Counted from the first letter of the stretch, positions 1 through 10,000 are shown. The stretch is DNA of 64,000 bases from Candidatus Latescibacterota bacterium (GCA_022823725.1 JAJEHL010000010.1:1-64000), one strand, 5' to 3'. Numbers and translations are program-made. Notes: generated from the sequence alone by a model not told the origin.

Positions 1-101
1 AGATGACCGCGATGCCATGGGCCTTTTGAGTCTCTGCGTGCCTTCCACCGTGGTGCAGCTGCATTCCATTTCGTATGATTTGACTCGTGCATCTTATTCA
101 T
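1..101 (-). CDS. 5' end of an unidentified gene (partial, runs off the window)
   Basis: An ATG at 101 (minus strand) is preceded at good spacing by AAAGGAG and opens a frame of 33 codons that stays open to the window edge. The product begins MNKMHESNHTKW and continues with a W-K-A-R-R-D stretch. N-termini of this kind (WN-x-AA-x-x-W) occur in some class I SAM-dependent methyltransferases, but too little is visible to name it. It lies just downstream of the PhyH-like gene on the same strand, separated by a terminator-like hairpin, so it is probably a separate transcription unit. Confidence 0.5.
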   Translation of the reverse strand, partial: MNKMHESNHTKWNAAAPRWKARRDSKGPWHRGH

Positions 102-121
102 TTTACAGACTCCTTTAAACC

Positions 122-166
122 AAAAAACCGCAGGCATTCAAATTGAATACCCACGGTTGTTTTTTA
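122..166. terminator. bidirectional intrinsic terminator after the PhyH-like gene
   Basis: The stem AACCG/CGGTT is extended inward by GCATTC/GAATAC with an interior bulge. It is flanked by an A-run on one side and TTTTTT on the other, so it has a U-tract in either direction. On the minus strand it follows the PhyH-like stop codon by about 25 nt. Confidence 0.6.
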
Positions 167-191
167 CTCAATTATTAAAATACCTCGAACA

Positions 192-722
192 TTACAACGT
201 TGGGCTTGCACTCGCTCCATTGGCACTCAGCATCGCCCTGGTCTCGTCCGTCAGCCGGATGTTATGAAAGCTGCCCGGGCCGCCGTGGAGCGTCCCGCCT
301 ATGTCCGGACCATCTGTCGGTTTCCGGCCAGGCTTGTAATGTATATTGTCGTGATCTAACCGGAACAAGGGGCGAAGCTCTTCCGGCATGTGTGCTGGGG
401 CATGGCCCCACGCTGGGTCGCCGAGAAGCTCTTCAAGGATGGGCAGCATGGTCTCGTTGTCGATCAGGTCTCTGTATGCCTTGCTCCAGAGCCTTCTCCC
501 TATGTAGGTATTGCCGTGCCGGTCAGTTGTCATGTGCTTGTCGCGCTCGCCGATGTAGAAGCGGTTCTGTTTGTCGGTGCGGGCCGTGGACAGCGTCTCC
601 TTCCGCTCAAAGATATGCTGATCATAGACTTGATTGAGTTCGTCAAGCTGCTGTTGATTGAGCACGTTGGGCACGACGATATAGCCTTGTCGTGCGAATG
701 TGTCACGCATCGCATTGTCCAT
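192..722 (-). CDS. phytanoyl-CoA dioxygenase (PhyH) family protein, shortened
   Basis: This 176-residue product resembles the N-terminal half of PhyH-type Fe(II)/2-oxoglutarate dioxygenases: an opening 'RQGYIVVPNVLNQQQLDEL' segment (residues 11-29) and a later 'RLDHDNIHY' and 'LHGGPGSFH' stretch (about 120-153). Members of the family are usually 250-300 residues or more. Here the protein ends about 20 residues after the LHGG segment, with a tail (RLTDETRAML) that looks like a family C-terminus. The middle part, with the distal iron/2-oxoglutarate-binding His/Arg region, therefore seems to be missing. The ATG at 722 has GAGGAG upstream. An internal in-frame deletion leaving a non-catalytic remnant is my inference; the substrate is unknown. 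Confidence 0.65.
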   Translation of the reverse strand: MDNAMRDTFARQGYIVVPNVLNQQQLDELNQVYDQHIFERKETLSTARTDKQNRFYIGERDKHMTTDRHGNTYIGRRLWSKAYRDLIDNETMLPILEELLGDPAWGHAPAHMPEELRPLFRLDHDNIHYKPGRKPTDGPDIGGTLHGGPGSFHNIRLTDETRAMLSANGASASPTL

Positions 723-859
723 CTTCTAATCTCCTCTACGTGTAGGAACTACAAGGGCCATTTCTTGCGCATGAATAGCTGGCAAGAAGTCGTTTTCGGC
801 AGTCGTTGTCAAGTGTTTTTGTCGTACTTGCGGATGGAGAAAGCATGGCTACATTAAAA

Positions 860-888
860 TTGCTTTCAATGATGAGGTTTGTTATCAT
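860..888 (+). promoter_or_regulatory. sigma-70-type promoter for the CYTH operon
   Basis: TTGCTT (860-865) and TATCAT (883-888) are separated by 17 bp, about 70 bp upstream of the chosen CYTH start. They lie in the gap between the divergent PhyH-like and CYTH genes. Assigned by inspection only. Confidence 0.45.
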
Positions 889-959
889 TAATTACCCCCC
901 GATTCCTGGGGATAAAGCAACCTGTTCTGCTTTTCATATCTGGGAACTCGCGTTTTGTT

Positions 960-1454
960 ATGACAAAAGAAATTGAGCGGAAGTTTTGCGTAAAAAAAAT
1001 GCCGGATCTGGTGGCTTGTAAGGGCGTAGAAATCTCACAGGGCTATCTCTCGGTAGGGGAGGATGGCACGGAGATTCGGCTACGTCGCAAAGGCGAGCGA
1101 TTTTATCAGACTGTGAAACAGGGCAAAGGTGTGCATCGGACGGAAGTTGAGGTGGAATTGAGCCGAGCGCAATTTGATACCCTATGGCCTTTAACTGAGG
1201 GCAGGCGGGTCGAAAAAGTGCGCTATGAGATCGTCGAAGGGATATGGGTAATTGAACTGGATATGTACCGCGGTCGCCTGAAAGGTCTGGTGGTGGCCGA
1301 GGTCGAGTTTGAGACCGTAGATGAAAGTTCGCGTTTTGTCCCGCCGTCCTGGCTTGGACGAGATGTGACCGATGATGACCGTTACAAAAATGCAACCCTT
1401 GCATGTAAGGGTACGCCCGATGATCACGCACAGCAAAACTTATGTTTTGAGTGA
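960..1454 (+). CDS. CYTH domain protein (class IV adenylate cyclase / triphosphatase fold)
   Basis: The 164-residue product has the CYTH signature 'EIERKF' at residues 4-9 (ExExK type) and the alternating acidic/basic strands of the triphosphate tunnel (for example 'EIRLRRKGERFYQTVKQGKG', 'EVEVEL' and 'VAEVEFE'). Small bacterial CYTH proteins typically hydrolyse inorganic triphosphate or a related polyphosphate substrate; adenylate cyclase activity is less likely but not excluded. The frame is open further upstream, but the ATG at 960 places the signature at the N-terminus as usual. Its 3' end overlaps the next gene, which carries a degenerate second CYTH-like domain plus CHAD, so the two probably act together. 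Confidence 0.85.
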   Translation: MTKEIERKFCVKKMPDLVACKGVEISQGYLSVGEDGTEIRLRRKGERFYQTVKQGKGVHRTEVEVELSRAQFDTLWPLTEGRRVEKVRYEIVEGIWVIELDMYRGRLKGLVVAEVEFETVDESSRFVPPSWLGRDVTDDDRYKNATLACKGTPDDHAQQNLCFE

Positions 1455-2952
1455 ACCACATGGATGGGATGTGGTCGAACAACTCGCGCCCGAGCGCCTG
1501 CTACCTGTATCTGAGGCTGAGAATACGGTGCGGTATTTCGACACGTTTGACTGGCGGTTGTATCGGAAGGGACTCGTGCTGATACAAGCGGGAAACGCGG
1601 TGTATTTGCAACGAATTTCAGATGGTGAATACCCTTTGGTAAAAGACCAGATCGAGATGAAACAAGATCCGGAAGGCCACTTTTGGTGGATGTTCCCCGA
1701 GGGCGAATTGCGCGACACATTGCGGGATGTGATCTCAATTCGGGCGCTGTTGCTTCGAGCACAGGTGACGCAAAAAGTTTGCGGATTTGGCGTTTTGAAT
1801 ACAGATGAAAAGACCGTTGTCCGGCTGTTTCTCACACATACCAACATAGAAAACAGACATGTTGCAACTCTGACATTGCGAAGCGTGCGGGGATATGAAC
1901 GCGATTTTGAGAAGTTGTGCTCTCGTTTTATTAAATTAGATATCGCACACCCGGCGGAAGACGTATTTGAGCGCGTGATGAATCTCGCAGGATGTGTACC
2001 GGGCAATTATTCCTCAAAGCTCAATCTCGACTTGAATCACGGAGCGAGTGGGGGCGAGGCAACATGTGAGATTTTGCAATATCTGCACGATGTAATGCGC
2101 CAAAATGAAGCGGGTATTCGCGCGGATTGGGATACGGAATTTCTGCACGATTTTAGAGTTGCGATTCGGCGCACGCGATCGGCGCTGAGTCAAATTAAAG
2201 GCGTTTTGCCCAAAGATGCTGTAGAACATTTTAAGGATGAGTTTCGGCAATTGAACAGATCGACCAATCGGTTGCGAGATCTGGACGTGTATTTGCTCGA
2301 AGAAGATACTTATCGCGCCATGTTGCCCCAATCGCTACAACCCGGGTTGGATGCCGTGTTTTCGCGCTTAAAAAGCGAGCGGCGGCGTGCCCTGAACGAT
2401 ATGGTGCAGGTTCTCGATAAACCCGAATATCTGGACATGATGGATTCATGGGCGGCTTTTTTGCAGGGTGAACAGGCTCGGGCGGAGAAGGATTCCGGCG
2501 TGCCAGCGATAGCCCTTGCGCGAAAATTTATTTATAAGCGTTTTAAGCAAGTGCTCAAAAGGGGCCAGGCGATTGCAGATGATACGCCCGATGAAGCATT
2601 GCACAATTTGCGAATTGACTGCAAAAAATTGCGGTATTTGTTGGAGTTTTTTGCATCGTTTTTTCCAAAAGATAAGATGGGTAAACTCATCGGATATATG
2701 AAGAAATTGCAGGATAACCTGGGGGATTTTAACGATTTATCGGTGCAACAGCAGGAATTGATGTCCTATTTGAACGAGGTATTGTCCCGCAGCCGGCGTG
2801 CGGATCGTCTGCTTTGCGCTGCGGCTATCGGCGGGCTTATCGCGCGTTTGCACAGCCAGCAGCAGGTTGTTCGGCACGAATTTGCCAGTGCTTTTGCCAT
2901 TTATGCAGGAAAAAAAAATGTTCGTTTGTACCGCGATTTGTTTAAGAAGTAA
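1420..2952 (+). CDS. degenerate CYTH-like domain fused to CHAD domain
   Basis: This 510-residue protein has a C-terminal CHAD domain from about residue 215, with the histidine-containing helices 'HDFRVAIRRTRS' at 243-254 and 'LHNLRIDCKKLRYLLEFF' around 394-411. CHAD domains bind polyphosphate and are often fused or adjacent to CYTH domains. The N-terminal 180 residues keep CYTH-like landmarks (YFDTFDWRLYRKGL, then RALLLRAQV and TDEKTVVRLFL), but the ExExK motif is missing, so this half is probably not catalytic. The ATG at 1420 has AAGG upstream and overlaps the CYTH gene by 35 nt; an in-frame ATG at 1372 is possible. A polyphosphate- or nucleotide-linked role with the preceding gene is inferred. 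Confidence 0.8.
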   Translation: MITHSKTYVLSEPHGWDVVEQLAPERLLPVSEAENTVRYFDTFDWRLYRKGLVLIQAGNAVYLQRISDGEYPLVKDQIEMKQDPEGHFWWMFPEGELRDTLRDVISIRALLLRAQVTQKVCGFGVLNTDEKTVVRLFLTHTNIENRHVATLTLRSVRGYERDFEKLCSRFIKLDIAHPAEDVFERVMNLAGCVPGNYSSKLNLDLNHGASGGEATCEILQYLHDVMRQNEAGIRADWDTEFLHDFRVAIRRTRSALSQIKGVLPKDAVEHFKDEFRQLNRSTNRLRDLDVYLLEEDTYRAMLPQSLQPGLDAVFSRLKSERRRALNDMVQVLDKPEYLDMMDSWAAFLQGEQARAEKDSGVPAIALARKFIYKRFKQVLKRGQAIADDTPDEALHNLRIDCKKLRYLLEFFASFFPKDKMGKLIGYMKKLQDNLGDFNDLSVQQQELMSYLNEVLSRSRRADRLLCAAAIGGLIARLHSQQQVVRHEFASAFAIYAGKKNVRLYRDLFKK

Positions 2953-2971
2953 ATATCATTGAGGGGCGGAT

Positions 2972-3712
2972 GTGAGTATCTTTGCGTTGTATAGCATGAA
3001 AGGTGGTGTGGGGAAAACCGCCGCCGCAGTGAATTTGGCTTATGAAGCAGTTCAATCCGGTGCAACCGCATTGCTATGCGATTTAGATCCACAAGGGGCT
3101 GCGGCTTTTTATTTTCGCATTCGCGCAAAGAAGAAGTTTGGACGCAAGCGTTTTTTGAAGGGCGGCAAGCACTTAAAAAATAATATTCGAGGGACGGACT
3201 TTGACGGTCTGGACTTATTGCCTTCGGCCATGTCTTTTCGCAATTTGGATTTGGGGTTGGATACGCGGGCGAAAAATAAAAACTATTTAAAGCGTCTGTT
3301 GACGCCGATACGGCAAGAGTACGATTATATTTTTTTTGATTGCCCGCCCAACCTGACGCTCCTGGCCGAGCATGTTTTCAGGGCAGCCGATTATGTGATT
3401 GTGCCGTGTATTCCGACGACTCTGTCGATGTTGACGCATCAAAAATTGGTGGATTTTTTTAAAAAAAATAAGTTGAAACGTAGAAAATTGGTGTCGTTTT
3501 TTTCACTGGTGGAACAGCGGAAAACAATGCATAAGGACACGATCGCGCAAGCAGGCGAGCGCAAGGAAAAATTTCTGAATGCGCAAATTCCGTACACGAC
3601 GGATGTGGAATGGATGGGCTGGGCGAGACAACCAGTGGCATGCTTCAGGCCGCGTTCAAAGGCAACTCAGGCATATCGGAAACTGTGGGTAGAATTGCAA
3701 ATGCTTAAATGA
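2972..3712 (+). CDS. ParA/MinD-type P-loop ATPase
   Basis: The 246-residue product opens with a deviant Walker A box, KGGVGKT at residues 10-16, followed by 'LLCDLDPQGAA' (switch I region) and 'YDYIFFDCPPNL' (switch II). This is typical of ParA/Soj ATPases that position plasmids, chromosomes or protein complexes. A basic insertion (RAKKKFGRKRF) after the DPQ motif is unusual. There is no ParB neighbour; the gene follows the CHAD gene by 19 nt and is probably in the same operon, so it may position a polyphosphate-associated complex rather than DNA (inference). The start is GTG at 2972 with GAGGGG upstream. Confidence 0.85.
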   Translation: MSIFALYSMKGGVGKTAAAVNLAYEAVQSGATALLCDLDPQGAAAFYFRIRAKKKFGRKRFLKGGKHLKNNIRGTDFDGLDLLPSAMSFRNLDLGLDTRAKNKNYLKRLLTPIRQEYDYIFFDCPPNLTLLAEHVFRAADYVIVPCIPTTLSMLTHQKLVDFFKKNKLKRRKLVSFFSLVEQRKTMHKDTIAQAGERKEKFLNAQIPYTTDVEWMGWARQPVACFRPRSKATQAYRKLWVELQMLK

Positions 3713-3754
3713 ATGGTGTAACTGCGAAGCCTCACCAGTAGTTCATAGACGCAC

Positions 3755-3791
3755 AAAACCCCCCGGCAAAATGTCGGGGGGTTGGTGTTTG
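3755..3791. terminator. terminator between convergent ParA-like and TonB-type genes
   Basis: A 9-bp GC-rich stem, CCCCCCGGC/GTCGGGGGG with an AAAAT loop, is flanked by AAAA and TTGG. It sits between the stop codons of the two convergent genes and can serve both. Confidence 0.75.
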
Positions 3792-3801
3792 CGTTCGTAA
3801 A

Positions 3802-4488
3802 TTACCTGTCGATTCGGAAACGTATGGGTATGACGAGATAGACTTTAACAGGTCTATCATTTTGGCGGGCTGGCTTAAAACGGTATTGATTAACGGCCTG
3901 AAGGGCCGCTTTGTAAAAAACTTCTTTGCCTTTGACTGCAACGGCTTGTTCGACTATTCCGGCTTTGTCAACCAGTATTTTCAAGTGAACGGTGCCTTCA
4001 ATACCCGCCTTGAGGGCGACTGGGGGATATATCAGTGTTCCTCGCTTGATGAGCACGGGTTTTTCTTCGACCATAAAATATTCGAGTATTTCTTCTTCTG
4101 GTTCCTCTATTACGGTGTCCTCACTAGGGGGTGGAGGCACATGGAGATCGACCTTGTCAAAATCGAGGTCGGTGGTTTCAATAGTAACATCGTCGGGCAC
4201 ATCCTCGCTTTCGGTTGCAATGGGAATGGATGGCCGTGGAGGTGGCGGTGCGCGGTGAATCTGACGGGTTTCCGGTATATCGACGTTTTCGATGACGATC
4301 GTGCGTCGCTCTATTTTGCGCGTGCCGGCTGTGAATGTAGGAAACATCATCCCTATGCCCACATGCAAGATGAATGCAATCCCCATACTGATGCGAAATA
4401 TGTGCTTATAAGTGCGTTTGAGATCACAATCTGGATTTTTGGTACGCGGAATTTCTGGCGTGATCCACTTATCTGATTTTTCGTTCAT
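3802..4488 (-). CDS. TonB family protein
   Basis: The 228-residue product has a cytoplasmic N-terminus, one membrane segment at about 31-50, a proline/acidic linker (RAPPPPRP at 79-86 and HVPPPP at 116-121), and a C-terminal TonB domain (about 152-228) opening with 'YPPVALKAGIEGTVHLK'. TonB proteins couple inner-membrane proton motive force (through ExbB/ExbD) to outer-membrane receptors. No exbB, exbD or TonB-dependent receptor is in the window, so its partner is encoded elsewhere. It is a single gene transcribed divergently from the next operon; the ATG at 4488 has a weak AGAAG upstream. Confidence 0.88.
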   Translation of the reverse strand: MNEKSDKWITPEIPRTKNPDCDLKRTYKHIFRISMGIAFILHVGIGMMFPTFTAGTRKIERRTIVIENVDIPETRQIHRAPPPPRPSIPIATESEDVPDDVTIETTDLDFDKVDLHVPPPPSEDTVIEEPEEEILEYFMVEEKPVLIKRGTLIYPPVALKAGIEGTVHLKILVDKAGIVEQAVAVKGKEVFYKAALQAVNQYRFKPARQNDRPVKVYLVIPIRFRIDR

Positions 4489-4719
4489 GGTTCTTCTCGG
4501 AAGTAAAGAATTGCAGACTTATGTGATTGAGCTTTCGGCTTGTTTTGTTGACTTCTGGCCGCTTGCACCTGCCTGTCTATAAATCTTAACACCGCTATAA
4601 TGGAAAGGCAAGGTATTTTTGCAAGCCCTTGTTCGCCAAAACTACTTGTTTATTCATGGTTCATATCAATATATTGAAGTCCGTTGATTAATAATCTATT
4701 CTTTTCGTGGTACAAGGCA

Positions 4720-6246
4720 ATGAAAAATCCGTACCTTCATTTGGTATTCGCGTGTGCTGCGGGCATTCTCATCGGATGTTATAACCCCCAACGCGATCTG
4801 AGTATAGACCCATACAATACACCGCTTATTCACATTATTGATGCCGCTTATGAGGCGAACACGGGAATGGTCGCTGTGCAGTGGGAGTACCTCGGGCAGA
4901 AGCGCGTTGAAAACTTTGTTCTCCAGCGTCGAGATATTTCCGGTTTTAGAAATATCGAGCGAACATCCGGTACCAGTACCAATGGCAGATACGCAACTGC
5001 GGGCGTATTTCAAGACAGCGAACTATTTGCTGGCGAGCGTCTGCAATACCGCGTGGTTGCTGAACATAGTGAGGGTGGCCAGGTAAGTACTTCTGCTGTT
5101 GAAGTCCTCATCCCAGGTGCTGGCTTACGCGAAATTCGGCGCAATCCCGTTGCCTTTACCGTGCAACTCGGCTGGGAAGCGGAAGCGGGTGAGGTAGTGA
5201 CTTATGAAGTTATCCGCGCCCCAGCAGGCGGCGATTACGAAACGATATTCGTTACGCAAGACGCGCAGCAGACATCCTTTTCGGACCGGTCAATTCCCGA
5301 CAATCGCCCCTATGTTTATGCTATAAGATCTCACCTGTCAACGGGTGTGAAACACACAAGTCGCAGCGTACGCATGCAATTTTATCGCGAAGTGGGGCGA
5401 TATGTCGTAGATCCCCTGATCGGTGCGAACGAACGAATGCGCCTTTCTATTGCCGATCCCTATAGCGAAGCCGACATGCTCGCCCTGATTGTTCGCCCCA
5501 ACCAGACTTTATTTTTTTACCTGCAGCATACCCTGAGTGTCGATATGTCCAATACGCTATCACACCACCTTGTCAGTTCGGATGCACAGAATGCAGGCTA
5601 CTTCAGGCCAAAATCTGTGGATCTGGTTGGACCTTCATCGCTTGAGGAGGTGGGTGCTTTTTCTCGCGCTTACATCAGCGGTCTGGATTCGATTGGACGC
5701 GTTGGCATTGTACGTATTGAATGGTCTCGTAATATCAGGACACAGTGGGCCCCTTCATTCCTCAATTGGGTAAGCGCATCTTCACACGTACGATTGGCTC
5801 AGGACAGTCAACGGCGGTTTTATATTGCGACAGGTGGGCAATTGCGCGTCTATTCGGTTGCGAGATCTCCTGTAGGTGCTTTTGATCTCGAATATAAAGA
5901 CCCCGTGGATATCGCTGTTCACAAGGGTGTTATTTGGATTGCATGGATAAATGGGATTCAACGAGGGCTTTTGCACTTTTCTGGTGAGAGGCTCAGCAAC
6001 ATCACGTGGGAGGTTGTGCTGCATCCGCAGATCGAACCGCGTGCTTTCGCACTCAATGCTGCGGGGCAGATTTTTGTACTGGATCGCACGCAGATACATG
6101 TGTTTGGGGCAAACGGCGAAGAATTTTTCTCGTGGCCCCTGCCTTCGGGCGCATTCTCAGCAGGTGATCTAACTTTCAGCAGACCGGGCCTGAATCTCTT
6201 ACATCTTTCAGATGAAAGTGGGAGGGTCATAACGTATGTACCGTAG
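4720..6246 (+). CDS. predicted lipoprotein with fibronectin-III-like and propeller-like regions
   Basis: The 508-residue product has a lipoprotein signal peptide ending 'GILIGC' (Cys20). A fibronectin type III-like segment follows (about 40-135, 'YEANTGMVAVQWEY ... FVLQRR'), then a second one (about 140-235, 'AFTVQLGWEAEAGEVVTYEV'). The C-terminal half has blade-like repeats (for example 'RFYIATGGQLRVYS', 'IFVLDRTQIHVFGANG') consistent with a beta-propeller; the domain calls are by eye. It overlaps the next gene by 11 nt and is first in a three-gene envelope operon. An in-frame TTG at 4684 would add 12 residues; the ATG is preferred because it gives a normal lipoprotein n-region. Function unknown. 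Confidence 0.65.
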   Translation: MKNPYLHLVFACAAGILIGCYNPQRDLSIDPYNTPLIHIIDAAYEANTGMVAVQWEYLGQKRVENFVLQRRDISGFRNIERTSGTSTNGRYATAGVFQDSELFAGERLQYRVVAEHSEGGQVSTSAVEVLIPGAGLREIRRNPVAFTVQLGWEAEAGEVVTYEVIRAPAGGDYETIFVTQDAQQTSFSDRSIPDNRPYVYAIRSHLSTGVKHTSRSVRMQFYREVGRYVVDPLIGANERMRLSIADPYSEADMLALIVRPNQTLFFYLQHTLSVDMSNTLSHHLVSSDAQNAGYFRPKSVDLVGPSSLEEVGAFSRAYISGLDSIGRVGIVRIEWSRNIRTQWAPSFLNWVSASSHVRLAQDSQRRFYIATGGQLRVYSVARSPVGAFDLEYKDPVDIAVHKGVIWIAWINGIQRGLLHFSGERLSNITWEVVLHPQIEPRAFALNAAGQIFVLDRTQIHVFGANGEEFFSWPLPSGAFSAGDLTFSRPGLNLLHLSDESGRVITYVP

Positions 6247-7012
6247 TCTATTTCTCTGGGTGTTGTTTTGCCTGGCGATGGGTTCGGCATGGGCGGATGA
6301 CCAAAAAATTGTCGAAAAAGCACAGACCGCCTATCGCGCAGGTGATTACGCTGGCGCATTTGAGACGCTCTCGCATCTTCCGAGTCTGTTGGGCGTGGTG
6401 CCTTTGTTCGATAGACCGCAACAGAGCCAGAGAGCCGAAATTTTTTTTGATCTGGGACGCATTCACATGGCTTCTGGCGATACGGTTCGTGCGCGTCTGG
6501 CACTTGTCGAGGCATTTCACCTGGATCCAGAGGTCAACAAGGGAATTATGGATATTGGCCCGGATCAGGCACTTGCAGATACGCGGGCATTACTTTCGGA
6601 CATGCGCCGCATAACGCTACGACAAACCCTTGGGAAAACCACGTTTTGGGGTGCTACTGGCCGCTCGCTGCTCTTGCCGGGCTGGGGGCAGTTGTACCGC
6701 GGGAATAAAAAACGGGGGTATGGCTTTATGGGGGTTTCTGCAGTGCTCGCGGCGGCCTGGCTTGTGAGCGATATATCCTATCGCAGTGCGTACAATACCT
6801 ATCGCGGTACGCGTTTGAATGATTTGCAACTGGGGCAACCCATAGCAGGCACGGATTCCGATGCGTTTACCCAAAATTTTGAACGCGCAAAATCTCGCGC
6901 TGGGCGGGCCAATCTCGTACTGGGCTTGCTCGCGGCGGTCTGGTTATCAAATGTACTGGATCATCTGGTGGTCGGACCCGCCCAAGTTACCCTGTCGGTA
7001 CCCATAAATTGA
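6236..7012 (+). CDS. TPR/DUF5683-like membrane protein with signal peptide
   Basis: The 258-residue product has a cleavable signal peptide (AWA at 18-20). An alpha-helical TPR-like region (about 22-120) follows, then a DUF5683-like hydrophobic segment with the signature 'RSLLLPGWGQLYRGNKKRG' (143-161) and membrane helices near 163-180 and 226-244. DUF5683 proteins are envelope proteins of unknown biochemical role, common in FCB bacteria. A strong GGGAGGG precedes the ATG. It lies between the lipoprotein gene (11-nt overlap) and the GWxTD gene (15-nt gap), so the three products probably form one periplasmic or outer-membrane complex. Confidence 0.7.
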   Translation: MYRSLFLWVLFCLAMGSAWADDQKIVEKAQTAYRAGDYAGAFETLSHLPSLLGVVPLFDRPQQSQRAEIFFDLGRIHMASGDTVRARLALVEAFHLDPEVNKGIMDIGPDQALADTRALLSDMRRITLRQTLGKTTFWGATGRSLLLPGWGQLYRGNKKRGYGFMGVSAVLAAAWLVSDISYRSAYNTYRGTRLNDLQLGQPIAGTDSDAFTQNFERAKSRAGRANLVLGLLAAVWLSNVLDHLVVGPAQVTLSVPIN

Positions 7013-7027
7013 GGAAGGCCGAGTTTG

Positions 7028-10000
7028 ATGCTATTGCTGAAGCGAAAAATATTCTATTGGGTATGTCTTTTTGTACTATCCGTCTTACTGTTGCCTGTCA
7101 GTGCTTTTTCTCAGTCGCCAGCCACCTTTCGATTGGCTATCGCGCCCTTTTATTCACCTTACAATGGCGATTACGGCGTCTATATGGCCGATCGCATCGC
7201 CTATGAACTCTACCGCCGCGCATATCATCCCGCTCTGGGAAGGGCGCGTTTTGTTTTAATAGAAACCGATGTATCGACAGGAGATATAAACCAGGTCGAT
7301 AAGCAGCTTCCACCCCAGATGCGCGAGTTCCTTAGCAAAAGGGTTCCCGCCACCTATCTTTTGACGGGTTCTGTCGCGTTTACGGGCATTTATACAATTA
7401 AACTCAAGCTCATTGATCTTCAGACGGGTATAATTGTCTGGACGGGTGATGCGCGGGACAATCCCGCGTGGGTGTGGACGCGGGCACATCGGTCTGTGGG
7501 AGAGATCCCCGCTGTCGAAGTGCGGTCTTCGCTTGGGTTTGCCGAAGAGGAAACACCTGTACCCGCGCCAGAATCTGAACATTTGTCACACCATATTCTC
7601 ATGCAACCACTCCACACGACAGAATATCTGCCTCTTGCTGCCGACTGTGAAATGCACTTCAAAAATGCGATTCAGCGCGATGGCCTGTTTTCCCTCGTAC
7701 CAGGGGCATTAAAAGGGAGACAGGGGCGCGAGCGGTTTGCTCGCATCAGTCCTGATTTGCGACGGCAAGCATCGGAAACAACGCTTGCAGAAGCCATCCT
7801 GACGGGCAGCTTACTTGTGCTGGGCAAAGATGGGTCAATGGATAATTTCGGGGTGGTGTTGCGTCTGATTGACGTGGAGACCGGACAAATTCTCTGGATA
7901 GGATCTTCAACTGGGCGAAGAGTCTGGCGATGGGACAAAATAGCGGATATTGTGTCTGCGACCATTGGACGACTTGGTGAAGACTTCGCGCAGTACGGGG
8001 CAGGGGCAGCAGAAACCCAGATTGCGGCGTTGCGCGACCATGCAAAAGATGGGAAATCGTGGAGTGTGCTCGGACATGCTTATCTTGATCGGGGACTGCT
8101 CAAGCAGGCTGAAGAAGCATTTGAAAAAGCTATGATTTTCCCCGATGCTTTGGCAGAGGCAAGCGCGGGAAAAGGGCTGGTGTTGCTGAGACGAGGAGGG
8201 CGTTTCAATGACGGAGTACAAGCACTCAGGTCTGCAATCCGAACTGATCCAGATTATCTGGATGCGTACAGCTATCTCGCGCAGGCTCTTCTCGATCAGG
8301 GGATGGTTGATGGCGTGAAAATTGCCGAAAACGCCATTCGGCGCGACTCGACATATCTCCCGCCATACCGCGTGCTGGGCGATTGGTATGCCGATCGCGA
8401 AGATCATCAGAGAGCGCGGACGTTTTACCGGGCGTATTTGACGCGTAACCCCGACGATGAAGTCGCTGAACGGTTGGGTAGAAGCCTGTTGCAGTTGAAA
8501 AATTATCGGGATATAGATCGCTTTATCGCGCCCATCGCACGCGATAAACCCGAAGCATCGCATTTGTTACCCATTATGGCAATCAAAGCGTTGCGAGTGA
8601 AACGCTTTGAGGAATCGACCCAATTATTCGAGCGATTTCTCGCGCAAATTAACGCGCGCGAACGCCAGCTTTACGACGATATTCAGCTGCTGTTATTGGA
8701 TGAGGAAATAGAGACTTATCGCGCGCTTGACGAAGCGGAAAAGAGAAATTATATGGCGCGTTTTTGGCGTGCAAAAAATCCGAACTTGTCCAGCGCATAC
8801 AACGAGCGACAACTGACGCACTACGAACGGGTCTGGATGGCGCGCTGGGCATTTGGGCGGGAAAATTATCCCTGGGACCGGCGCGGTGAGGTCTATATTC
8901 GCTACGGTGAGCCAGATTACCGCGCTCGCTCGGGATGGATTTCCTCTCTACCCCCAACGCGCGTGCAGGAAGTAAAGGAAAAAGTGTATCGAGAATTGTA
9001 TCGGGATCCCAATGATAGTGAATTGATTGGACCGGTTTTTCCCATTCGGAGCGATCGCGGATTTGCTGCTGAGCGCGCAAGAGAGGCGCTCGATATATCC
9101 GATCAAAATTCCTTTGGCTCGGTTGAGAGAAGCCGTGGGGAAACCGCTCGCAGCGACCCTTCTCAGGAGGTGTACGCGCCTGTTACCACACAACATGACC
9201 GCAGTATCGTGCCCTGGGAGTCGTGGGTATATACCGAGGTGGATGGCGGCATGGTCATCGATTTTACACGCGAATTAGGTGGCGTCTCCGGGTTTGATTT
9301 CGCACCTATTCCGCCTATTCCGCCCACTATGCTCAGAGACAATATCCGAATTGCCGAACACGCTCCGGCAATTCGCTACAAAAATGCCACAGTGAGCCAG
9401 TCCGATGAATTTCGCAAAGCACCCCGCTTGTCGCTGGGCACTTTTTATTTTGATCTGGCGGACTTTCGGGGGAGTGCAGGCAGAACCCGCGTAGATATTA
9501 TTTATAGCATACCGCTTGAAAATTTGCTCGTCGTTACAGACGGACAGCAGCCTCAGGTGGTGCTTGAACGCGCGGTCGCCCTGGCCGATTCGGCATACCG
9601 CGTGGTGTATCGAAACGCGCAAAAAGTGCAGCATTTTGTAGATACCTCAAATGTCATCACTCGGGAAGTTGTGGATATCACGCGCCAGGATGTGCCCGCA
9701 GGCATGTATCATCTCACACTGACTGTTACCGATGCTATGACCGCGCGGCAAGGGGTATTCGCGATCGATGTGACGATTGATGAATACGACGAAGAACAGC
9801 TTCATATCAGCGATCTCATGCTCGTTAAAAGTCTATCGGATACGCTGCGCGATACGCGATTTCGCAGGGGAAATTGGCAAGTTGTTCCCAATCCTCGAAG
9901 GACTGTTCGCGCGCCCAATCCACTGGCGTTTTATTGCGAAGTGTACAATTTGGCAAAAGACGAATTTGGGCAGACTCGCTATCGCGTGACAACCGCAGTC

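Noticed and set aside
200-857. Plus-strand open frames opposite the PhyH-like gene
   Set aside because: They lack family-like sequence and ribosome-binding sites, and the minus-strand frame is clearly PhyH-like.
4590-4605. Perfect TATAAT (-10) near 4595
   Set aside because: No acceptable -35 at 16-18 bp upstream, so I did not call a promoter.
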